This document shows positions 1 to 5,008 of a DNA stretch of 6,729 nt, piece by piece. The DNA is from Nitrospiraceae bacterium. GTDB lineage: Bacteria > Nitrospirota > UBA9217. A program made the position numbers and the translations under genes. Each line of letters starts with the position of its first letter. Position 1 is the stretch's first letter. The stretch spans positions 1-6,729 of the forward strand of contig DMKB01000254.1 of the NCBI GenBank assembly GCA_003454665.1. The letters are read 5' to 3'. A model generated the notes under the pieces. It was not told where the DNA came from, searched no databases, and saw only the letters and a list, made by a program, of their open reading frames with translations.

Positions 1-402
1 CGAATAGTGATTGAGCCACTCCAGCAGGCGCAGGTCCCGTTCGTCGGGGACCCGCCGTGCGTCCAGGAGCACGACGACAGCGCGGACCTGCGGGGCGTCC
101 TTGAGATAACGCTCGATCAACGGCGCCCAGGCGTCCACCACCCGCTTCGGTGCACGGGCATACCCATAGCCGGGCAGGTCCACGAAATAGAATTGATCAT
201 TGATCATAAAAAAATTGATCATCTGTGTCTTGCCGGGAGTCGCGCTTGTCTTGACCAGGTTTCTGCGGTGGAGCAATGAGTTAATGAGGGACGATTTGCC
301 TACGTTCGACCGGCCGGCGAAGGCGATCTGTTGTCGTGCATCGGAGGGAAACTGTTTGGCGCTTGCGGCGGAGGTGATGAATTCAGCAGAAAGAATTTTC
401 AT
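1..402 (-). CDS. engB: Ribosome biogenesis GTPase EngB/YsxC (YihA family), 3' part beyond the left edge
   Basis: Reading the minus strand from the ATG at 402 gives 134 codons with no stop before the window edge, so the C-terminal part is missing (family members are about 195-210 residues). The product begins MKILSAEFITSAAS, a typical EngB start. It carries the G1/P-loop GRSNVGKSS (residues 30-38), the G2 region TPGKTQ (about 55-60) and the G3 motif DLPGYGYAR (about 74-82). The NKxD (G4) motif would lie beyond the edge. The family is a cytoplasmic TRAFAC GTPase needed for late assembly of the 50S subunit. An in-frame TAA lies two codons before the ATG (409-411), which fixes this as the first usable start. 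No convincing Shine-Dalgarno sequence precedes it. It follows clpX on the same strand but lies beyond a terminator-like hairpin, so it may have its own promoter. Confidence 0.95.
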   Translation of the reverse strand, partial: MKILSAEFITSAASAKQFPSDARQQIAFAGRSNVGKSSLINSLLHRRNLVKTSATPGKTQMINFFMINDQFYFVDLPGYGYARAPKRVVDAWAPLIERYLKDAPQVRAVVVLLDARRVPDERDLRLLEWLNHYS

Positions 403-414
403 TTCATATTATGG

Positions 415-446
415 GGAACCACGGATGGACACGGATAAACACCGTG
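415..446. repeat. CACGGAT-type short intergenic repeat
   Basis: The plus strand reads CCACGGAT then ACACGGAT then AAACACCG, that is, a roughly 10-11-nt unit repeated between engB and the terminator hairpin. Related CGCGGAT and ACACGAAT arrays occur in the 3812-4237 gap. No coding potential is seen. I recall similar arrays from intergenic DNA of many environmental bacteria but cannot verify that here. Confidence 0.5.
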
Positions 447-485
447 AAAAGAAAACGTAAGGGCACGGCATGCCGTACCCTTACG
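447..485 (-). terminator. Intrinsic terminator downstream of clpX
   Basis: Positions 456-485 form a 30-bp inverted repeat centred between 470 and 471 with a single mismatched pair (464 with 477). Read on the minus strand, the stem CGTAAGGG..CCCTTACG is followed at once by TTTTCTTTTC (446-455). A stable GC-containing stem plus a U-rich tract just past a coding region is the layout of a Rho-independent terminator. It sits about 90 nt after the clpX stop and about 50 nt before the engB start, so it should end the tig-clpP-clpX transcript at least in part. The plus strand lacks the T tract, so it would work mainly in the minus direction. Confidence 0.75.
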
Positions 486-495
486 CGTGATGTTC

Positions 496-574
496 TTTGC
501 TCCTTTGCTCCAGTTGGTACTCTGTCTACTGACTTCTGACTTTTGCATTCTGTCTACTGTATGATGTCTTCTGC
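496..574. repeat. Short-period direct repeats (TTTGCTCC and TCTGTCTACTG families)
   Basis: An 8-bp unit TTTGCTCC occurs twice in tandem at 496-511. The 11-mer TCTGTCTACTG occurs at 521-531 and again at 549-559 (28-nt spacing), with the related units GACTTCT and GTCTTCT between and after. On the minus strand this reads as a degenerate CAGAAGTCAG / CAGTAGACAG array directly behind the clpX stop codon. It is non-coding; its role is unknown, and replication slippage alone could make it. Confidence 0.55.
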
Positions 575-576
575 TC

Positions 577-1818
577 TCAGGCTATCTTCTCGTAGATAAG
601 CATCGGCTCGGCGGCGCTGTTGATGACCTCGTCATTGATGATGCACTCCCGGATGCCGGGTTGCGAGGGAACGTCATACATGACGTTCAGCATCACGTCC
701 TCGAGGATGGCGCGCAGGCCGCGGGCCCCTGTTTTCCGCGCGATGGCTTTCTTCGCGATGGCCTCGAGTGCCGCGTCGGTAAAGTGCAGCTTGCAGCCTT
801 CAAGGGAAAGGAGCTTCTGGTATTGCTTGATCAGCGCGTTCTTCGGCCTCGTCAGGATCTCGATGAGGGCGTGTTCGCTGAGTTCCTCAAGGGTCGCAAC
901 GACAGGCATACGGCCGACGAATTCCGGTATGAGCCCGTATTTCAGCAGGTCTTCCGGCTGGAGGCTGATGAGCGTTTCGCTCAGCTTCCGCTCCTGCTTA
1001 CTTTTGATGTCCGCGCCGAACCCCATGGTCTTTTTCCCGATGCGCTGGTCGATAATTGTGTCCAGCCCGACAAACGCGCCGCCGCAGACAAACAGAATAT
1101 TCGTAGTGTCCACCTGGATGAATTCCTGATGGGGATGCTTGCGCCCGCCCTGCGGCGGCACGCTGGCAACGGCGCCCTCGATGAGCTTCAGGAGCGCCTG
1201 CTGAACACCCTCGCCGGAAACATCCCTGGTAATAGAGGGGTTTTCCGCCTTGCGGCTGATCTTGTCGATCTCGTCGATATACACGATACCACGCTGCGCG
1301 CGCTCGACGTCGTAGTTTGCGTTCTGCAGAAGCTTGAGGATGATGTTCTCGACATCCTCGCCCACATATCCGGCCTCGGTAAGCGTGGTCGCATCGGCGA
1401 TGGTAAAGGGCACGTCGAGTATCCGCGCCAGGGTCTGGGCAAGCAGCGTCTTGCCCACGCCCGTCGGGCCGATCAGCAGAATGTTGCTCTTCTGCAGCTC
1501 CACGTCCTCGCCGATCTCCTGCTGTATACCGATCCGCTTATAGTGGTTGTGAACGGCCACGGACAGTATCTTCTTGGCGCGCTTCTGCCCGATGACGTAC
1601 TCATCGAGCATACGGTTGATCTCCGACGGTTTGGGAAGCTCCGGCGCCTTGGTCTCTTTCGCTTCCTCCCACTCCTCGGCGATGATCTCGTTGCACAGAT
1701 CCACGCACTCATTGCAGATAAAGACCGAGGGGCCGGCGATGAGCTTCTTGACCTCTTCCTGTCCCTTGCCGCAGAATGAGCATTTGAGTGGTGTAGTATG
1801 TTCCTGCTTCTCTGCCAT
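577..1818 (-). CDS. clpX: ATP-dependent Clp protease ATP-binding subunit ClpX
   Basis: This is a 413-residue, full-length ClpX, the AAA+ unfoldase that recognises degron-bearing proteins, unfolds them using ATP and threads them into ClpP. The N-terminal zinc-binding domain has four cysteines (C13, C16, C35, C38) that dimerise the domain and bind substrates or adaptors. The AAA+ module shows Walker A GPTGVGKT (117-124), the pore-1 loop GYVGED (150-155), Walker B VYIDEIDKI (179-187), the RKH loop (226-228), the arginine finger in GLIPEFVGRMP (R303) and sensor 2 GARGLR (364-369). The ClpP-docking loop reads KKTMGFG (262-268), with Met where IGF or LGF is usual. The start is supported by AAGGAG ten bases upstream, embedded in the last codons of clpP. 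Only four bases separate the clpP stop from this ATG, suggesting translational coupling. Long plus-strand frames here are shadows. Confidence 0.98.
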   Translation of the reverse strand: MAEKQEHTTPLKCSFCGKGQEEVKKLIAGPSVFICNECVDLCNEIIAEEWEEAKETKAPELPKPSEINRMLDEYVIGQKRAKKILSVAVHNHYKRIGIQQEIGEDVELQKSNILLIGPTGVGKTLLAQTLARILDVPFTIADATTLTEAGYVGEDVENIILKLLQNANYDVERAQRGIVYIDEIDKISRKAENPSITRDVSGEGVQQALLKLIEGAVASVPPQGGRKHPHQEFIQVDTTNILFVCGGAFVGLDTIIDQRIGKKTMGFGADIKSKQERKLSETLISLQPEDLLKYGLIPEFVGRMPVVATLEELSEHALIEILTRPKNALIKQYQKLLSLEGCKLHFTDAALEAIAKKAIARKTGARGLRAILEDVMLNVMYDVPSQPGIRECIINDEVINSAAEPMLIYEKIA

Positions 1819-1822
1819 AACG

Positions 1823-2428
1823 CTATTTCTCCTTCACGGCTCGCGCCTGCTTTTTGGCAATCACGTCGTCTACGAGTCCGTATTTTTTCGCATCAACGCC
1901 GGACATAAAGAAGTCCCGGTCCGTATCCACCTGGATCTTCTCGATGGGCTGCCCGGTGTGGTTGGAGAGGATCTTGTTCAGGGTATCTTTCATGTTCAAT
2001 ATTTCCCTGGCATGGATCTCGATATCCGTCGCCTGCCCCTGGAAGCCGCCCATGGGCTGGTGGATCATGATCCGGGCATGGGGCAGGGAATACCGTTTGC
2101 CCTTGGTGCCCGCTCCCAGGAGAAGGGCCCCCATGCTCGCTGCCTGGCCGATGCAGATGGTGGAGACGGGGCACTTGATATAATTCATTGTATCATAAAT
2201 TGCAAGCCCCGAAGTCACAATACCGCCCGGTGAGTTGACATAGAGATAGATGTCCTTGTCCGGGTCATCAGCCTCCAGAAACAGGAGCTGCGCAATCACC
2301 GTATTGGCCACGATATCGTCCACCGCGGTTCCGAGAAAAATGATCCTGTCTTTCAGGAGCCGCGAGTAAATATCGTACGCCCGCTCGCCGCGGCTCGTTT
2401 GCTCAATTACCATGGGAATCAATGACAT
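1823..2428 (-). CDS. clpP: ATP-dependent Clp protease proteolytic subunit ClpP
   Basis: This is a 201-residue ClpP, the serine peptidase (family S14) that assembles as two stacked heptameric rings and degrades polypeptides delivered by ClpX. The catalytic triad is intact: S98 in GQAASMG, H123 in MIHQP and D172 in TDRDFF. The oxyanion-hole region SPGG (66-69) is present, as is the handle region around EIHAREILNMKDTLN (136-150). The length matches typical bacterial ClpP (about 195-207), with a short N-terminal leader MSLIPMVIEQTSRGERAYDIYSRLL. GGAG eight bases before the ATG supports the start. The gene ends in AAG GAG AAA TAG, which doubles as the clpX ribosome-binding site. It lies 105 bp downstream of tig and is almost certainly cotranscribed with clpX. 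Confidence 0.98.
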   Translation of the reverse strand: MSLIPMVIEQTSRGERAYDIYSRLLKDRIIFLGTAVDDIVANTVIAQLLFLEADDPDKDIYLYVNSPGGIVTSGLAIYDTMNYIKCPVSTICIGQAASMGALLLGAGTKGKRYSLPHARIMIHQPMGGFQGQATDIEIHAREILNMKDTLNKILSNHTGQPIEKIQVDTDRDFFMSGVDAKKYGLVDDVIAKKQARAVKEK

Positions 2429-2533
2429 GATGTAGTCTCCGTTATTGCCTCGTGGGGGTCGAAAATACCGACGGTAAGAAGGATGTCCGGTAGTCGTTAT
2501 GGAGCGAGTCGTTTCTCCAGCTTTTTGAGTCGC
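2429..2533 (-). other. tig-clpP spacer with a small hairpin
   Basis: This 105-nt spacer holds no gene. A short palindrome TACCGTCGGTA (minus strand, 2466-2476) is followed by TTTTC, giving a 4-bp stem and 3-nt loop. It could be a weak attenuator between tig and clpP, but the stem is too short for a firm terminator call. The clpP ribosome-binding site GGAG lies at the left end. No convincing separate clpP promoter is visible. Confidence 0.3.
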
Positions 2534-3811
2534 TTAATTATAAACCTTCTTCGCCCGGGAAAGCAAGTGGTTCAAGGTCTTTTCCTGAAGCAGTGAAGCG
2601 CGAAGATTTTCCATGCCTCCCTCGACGTTTGCATAGTATTTCTTGATCGCCTCCACTGGCTGCCCGGCATTCCGGGCAATGCCCGCGAGCCCGGCGGCGA
2701 GCTCCTGGTCGCTGACCGTCACTTTTTCCTTTTCCGCGATCTCGTCCAGGATCAGCATTCCCTTCACCCGTTTCTCCGCGAGCCCGTGCCCTTCTTCCCG
2801 GAATTTCGCCTCATCAATCGATTCCGCTGGAGCGCCCTGGCGGGCCATGCGCTGGGCCTGCTGCCTGATCATGGCCTTGAGCTCTTCTTCCACCATGCTG
2901 GCGGGAATCTCAAAGGAATGGGCCTCGACAATTTTCGAAAGCAGCTCTTCCCGCTGTGCCGATTCCTGCTCCCTCCCCTTCCGCACCTCCACGTCTTCCT
3001 TGATCCTGACGCGCAGTTCTTCCAGGGTCTGATGGTCGCCGATGTCCTTGGCAAACTCGTCATTCAGCTCGGGCAATACCTGCTTCTTGATCTCCTTCAG
3101 CGCAACGGTAAAGGTCGCATCCTTTCCCGCAATCTCCTTGTTGGCGTAATCACCGGGAAAGGTGACCTGGATCTCCTTTGTTTCCCCTTTGTTCATGCCG
3201 ACGATCTGCTCCTCAAAACCGGGGATCAGCGATCCCTTGCCCAGGGGGAGCATGTGGTCCGCGGCCTTTGCCCCTTCAATGGGCTTGCCGTCGTGAAACC
3301 CTTCGAAATCAATCACCACGGTGTCGCTGCCGTCCACTGCCCGGCCTTCGACGACCTCGAGCTGGGCGTACATCTCCCGGAGACGGTCGATGGTCTGGTC
3401 GACTTCCGGGTCCGTCGCCGCCACGTCGGCCTCCTTCACCTCTATACCGTCGTAGGTCCCGAGCTCTATAGTGGGCCTCACCTCCACGGTAGCGGTAAAG
3501 GTGAGGGGCTGCCCCTTGGCAAACTGGATGTCGGTGAACTCGGGCACGACGACGGGGTCCAGATTGTTCTCCCGCACCGCCGCAAAGTACGACCTCGTGA
3601 TGAGTTTGTTGATCACATCGCCCTGCACCTGCTCGCCGTAGTGCCGCTCAACCAGGTCCCGCGGGGCCTTGCCCTGGCGGAAACCGGCAATCTTGGCCTT
3701 TTTCCCGATGTCGGCAAGGGCCTTGTTGGTCTCCTTGGTCAGGTCCTCGAGCGGCACATCGATGCGGATTTTCTTCTTCACTGCACTGAGATCTTCAACT
3801 GCTGTCTTCAT
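2534..3811 (-). CDS. tig: Trigger factor, ribosome-associated chaperone and peptidyl-prolyl isomerase
   Basis: This is a 425-residue, full-length trigger factor (family range about 420-450). The N-terminal ribosome-binding domain (about 1-115) carries the signature GFRQGKAP (43-50), the GFRxGKxP loop that contacts ribosomal protein L23 at the exit tunnel. The FKBP-like PPIase domain (about 155-245) includes DTVVIDFEGFHDGKPIEG (163-180) and LPLGKGSLIPGFEEQIVGM (188-206). The remainder (about 247-425) is the helical C-terminal substrate cradle, rich in Glu, Lys and Arg. It acts in the cytoplasm on nascent chains. GGAG seven bases before the ATG supports the start. It is the first gene of a tig-clpP-clpX operon, linking co-translational folding with degradation. 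A 361-residue plus-strand frame here is a shadow. Confidence 0.98.
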   Translation of the reverse strand: MKTAVEDLSAVKKKIRIDVPLEDLTKETNKALADIGKKAKIAGFRQGKAPRDLVERHYGEQVQGDVINKLITRSYFAAVRENNLDPVVVPEFTDIQFAKGQPLTFTATVEVRPTIELGTYDGIEVKEADVAATDPEVDQTIDRLREMYAQLEVVEGRAVDGSDTVVIDFEGFHDGKPIEGAKAADHMLPLGKGSLIPGFEEQIVGMNKGETKEIQVTFPGDYANKEIAGKDATFTVALKEIKKQVLPELNDEFAKDIGDHQTLEELRVRIKEDVEVRKGREQESAQREELLSKIVEAHSFEIPASMVEEELKAMIRQQAQRMARQGAPAESIDEAKFREEGHGLAEKRVKGMLILDEIAEKEKVTVSDQELAAGLAGIARNAGQPVEAIKKYYANVEGGMENLRASLLQEKTLNHLLSRAKKVYN

Positions 3812-4054
3812 AACGCTGCTCCATTTTCTGTTGAGAATATGAGATTCATGGACAAAAATCCACGCAGATAGACCTGAAAAACTTTCTTAGCCGCGAATAT
3901 CCAAAAGTAGGCGTTTCTAAGCGACACGAATTAACACGAATTATGAAAAACGTATGACTGTGTTTAACATCACCATTGGGGTAACAATAATAACTGCTTG
4001 ACGATTCGATTGATTAGCGCTTATTCGCGAATATTCGCGGCGACTGCCGTCTTT
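3812..4054. other. Gene-free region upstream of tig with palindromes and ACACGAAT repeats
   Basis: No open frame here resembles a protein. On the plus strand, ACACGAATTAACACGAATT (3924-3942) is a two-unit direct repeat. CGCGAATATTCGCG (4026-4039) is a perfect 14-bp palindrome overlapping a second one, ATTCGCGAAT (4023-4032). The 11-mer GCCGCGAATAT at 3890-3900 recurs inverted at 4031-4041, so the two copies bracket about 150 bp. Part of the tract must contain the tig 5' untranslated region. These look like decayed intergenic repeat elements; no mobile-element gene is present. Confidence 0.45.
3940..3968 (-). promoter_or_regulatory. Possible sigma-70 promoter for tig
   Basis: On the minus strand, CATAAT (3945-3940) matches the -10 consensus at 5 of 6 positions. 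GTTAAA (3968-3963), 17 bases upstream, matches the -35 consensus at only 3 of 6. Transcription would begin near 3933 and leave about 120 nt before the tig start. The -10 overlaps the ACACGAAT repeat, so chance similarity is a real possibility. tig could instead be read through from further upstream. Confidence 0.25.
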
Positions 4055-4243
4055 TGGTGATTGTTTTTTCCCCCAAGCCCTGGTGTTATCCGCCTTTTCC
4101 GCGCACATCCGCGTCCCAACAGTATTTCTCCTTTGGTGCCATACGAATCACTCATTTGGTCGTGGTTGATTTTTTTCCAAGCCCCGGCTTTATCCGCTTT
4201 TTCCGCGTAAATCCGCGTCCCAACAGTATTGCTCTTTTGGTGC
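4055..4243. repeat. Tandem duplication (104-bp period) starting at the tRNA-Leu 3' end
   Basis: Two diverged copies lie head to tail, at about 4056-4139 and 4163-4243, with exact anchors GCGTCCCAACAGTATT (4111 and 4215) and AAGCCC (4075 and 4179), each 104 bp apart. Similarity over the copies is roughly 80% by eye. On the minus strand each copy begins with GCACCA: in one copy this is the tRNA 3' end itself (4243-4238), in the other a free-standing GCACCA (4139-4134). A third partial match, CACCAAAAGA, reads from 4059 to 4050. Both copies contain a minus-strand CGCGGAT array (4189-4222 and 4086-4118). Confidence 0.8.
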
Positions 4244-4320
4244 GAGAGGGGGGACTCGAACCCCCACGGTTGCCCACCAGATCCTAAATCTGGCGCGTCT
4301 GCCAGTTCCGCCACCCTCGC
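4238..4320 (-). tRNA. tRNA-Leu, anticodon UAG
   Basis: The minus strand folds as a class II tRNA. The acceptor GCGAGGG pairs with CTCTCGC (one G-U), with discriminator A and an encoded CCA (4240-4238). The D arm has a GCG/CGC stem and a loop containing TGGCAGA. The anticodon stem CCAGA/TCTGG closes loop TTTAGGA, giving anticodon TAG (4286-4284), which reads CUN, chiefly CUA/CUG, leucine codons. The short variable arm has a GG-CAA-CC hairpin core, and the T arm is GGGGG/CCCCC with loop TTCGAGT. The long variable region and A73 discriminator fit leucine. It lies upstream of tig on the same strand but over 400 bp away. Minus-strand open frames across it giving peptides such as GWRNWQTRQI are translation artefacts of tRNA sequence. 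Confidence 0.97.
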
Positions 4321-4334
4321 TCCGTGATGAAAAA

Positions 4335-4422
4335 AGCAGTGCGCCTCCAGGCAGCGGTGGAGCCCCTCCAGTCCCGCTTATAGCGGGACCGCGGGGTCAT
4401 ACGCTGCCTGCTGATCACTGCT
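4335..4422. repeat. Nested inverted-repeat element, potential multi-branched structure
   Basis: The outer arms AGCAGTG (4335-4341) and CACTGCT (4416-4422) pair over 7 bp. After a 6/5-nt internal loop, CAGGCAGCG (4348-4356) pairs with CGCTGCCTG (4402-4410) over 9 bp. Inside sit two separate hairpins: TGGAG-CCC-CTCCA (4358-4370) and GTCCCGCT-TAT-AGCGGGAC (4371-4389). The whole can fold as a closed three-way junction on either strand. It lies 15 bp upstream of the tRNA-Leu gene. Two of its parts recur at 4523-4600. It could be a non-autonomous repeat element or a structured RNA; nothing here shows transcription. Confidence 0.6.
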
Positions 4423-4445
4423 CCTGATACGATAGTGCGTGAGCC

Positions 4446-4470
4446 GTGAGAGATTCGAACCATCGATCCG
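4446..4470 (-). other. tRNA T-arm-like fragment
   Basis: The minus strand reads GATGG-TTCGAAT-CTCTC, which matches the T-loop consensus TTCRANY with a closing G-C pair and four of five stem positions pairable (one mismatch, one G-U). No anticodon arm or acceptor stem can be built around it. It could be the relic of a former tRNA gene or a chance match. It lies about 210 bp from the genuine T arm of tRNA-Leu, in the same orientation. Confidence 0.3.
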
Positions 4471-4522
4471 CAATTATCGGAAGACGAAAAAAATAATTCA
4501 TGGTGGAGCAGATGCTGATATC

Positions 4523-4600
4523 GCAGTGGAGCACCTCCAGCATTCAAGCCAGGCGTGATTGAACAACGCGACATCCCGTCCCGCTATAGCGGGACCGCGG
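4523..4600. repeat. Second copy of the GTGGAG-hairpin and GTCCCGCTATAGCGGGAC palindrome
   Basis: GCAGTGGAGCACCTCCAG (4523-4540) matches 4354-4371 at 16 of 18 positions and keeps the TGGAG/CTCCA hairpin. GTCCCGCTATAGCGGGAC (4578-4595) is a perfect 18-bp palindrome, followed by CGCGGG as in the first copy (4371-4395), where a single extra T interrupts the centre. In the first copy the two hairpins abut; here about 37 bp separate them. The long flanking arms of the first copy are not present. This resembles REP-like palindromic elements spread between genes. Confidence 0.6.
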
Positions 4601-4733
4601 GCTCAGACACCGGCCCGTCTGCAGGGTTTCCGAAAAGGATGGTAAGGATTTTGGTACGGCTTCCGAACCTAGAACGCTGTAAAATATACCTTTTTTTCAC
4701 GGTCCTGTCAACACTATTCTGTTCGCCAGGCTC

Positions 4734-4762
4734 TTGGCTAATTTTTTTAAATACGCTATAAT
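4734..4762 (+). promoter_or_regulatory. Sigma-70-type promoter for the sensor kinase gene
   Basis: TTGGCT (4734-4739) matches the -35 consensus at 4 of 6 positions, and TATAAT (4757-4762), exactly 17 bases on, is a perfect -10. The surrounding sequence is strikingly AT-rich (4740-4770). Transcription would start near 4769 and leave a leader of about 240 nt. A second TATAAT at 4925-4930 lies closer to the gene but lacks a recognisable -35. Confidence 0.6.
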
Positions 4763-5008
4763 ATATATTATGCATATACGAAACTATGCATTGTTTCGCT
4801 GCTTTATGAAATCCGGTTGCCTGAATGCCGCGCCGTTTGTTCCGTAGATGAGGCAATTTCCAGGCAAAACTGCCACCGGGATGACAAAACACACGTATAC
4901 ATGCAGCAACGAGGATGAGGATATTATAATGGACTGATATTTTCATGCTGTCCTTTTCACACTGCCCCTTGAAAGGCCTCCCACCTGAGGGCATGGAGCG
5001 TGGCTGCA
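4763..5008 (+). other. Untranslated leader of the sensor kinase with alternative hairpins and a 25-codon frame
   Basis: TTGCCTG (4817-4823) can pair with CAGGCAA (4861-4867), reinforced by CCGG (4813-4816) with CCGG (4876-4879), or with AGGCAA (4851-4856). GGCA (4863-4866) can alternatively pair with TGCC (4871-4874). These choices exclude each other. A small frame starting ATG at 4770 and ending TAG at 4847 encodes 25 residues (MHIRNYALFRCFMKSG...); its start coincides with the predicted transcription start, so any translation would be leaderless. I recognise no known riboswitch. The minus-strand frame across 4584-5144 has no family resemblance. Confidence 0.3.

Noticed and set aside
661..1779. 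372-codon plus-strand open frame opposite clpX
   Set aside because: It is entirely antisense to an intact, motif-complete ClpX, its translation has no recognisable domain, and long antisense frames are common opposite GC-rich genes.
2786..3871. 361-codon plus-strand open frame opposite tig
   Set aside because: It is antisense to a complete trigger factor and rich in His, Leu and Asp as expected from reverse-complemented codons; no family resemblance was seen.
4055..4243. CRISPR-like array
   Set aside because: There are only two diverged long copies and a partial third, with no short identical repeats separated by unique spacers and no cas genes.
4021..4574. Minus-strand frames of 97 and 96 codons spanning the tRNA (peptides such as MAELADAPDLGSGG and GWRNWQTRQI)
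   Set aside because: These are the familiar artefacts of translating a tRNA gene and flanking repeats; the cloverleaf explains the sequence.
4725..4750. Possible terminator: GCCA/TGGC hairpin followed by a T run on the plus strand
   Set aside because: The stem is only 4 bp with a 6-nt loop, no gene ends upstream on that strand, and it overlaps the better-supported -35 box.
4861..4920. Possible GEMM (cyclic di-GMP) or cobalamin riboswitch in the kinase leader
   Set aside because: GGCAAAACTGCC and ACCGGG superficially recall such aptamers, but the conserved core segments of neither class are present in order.
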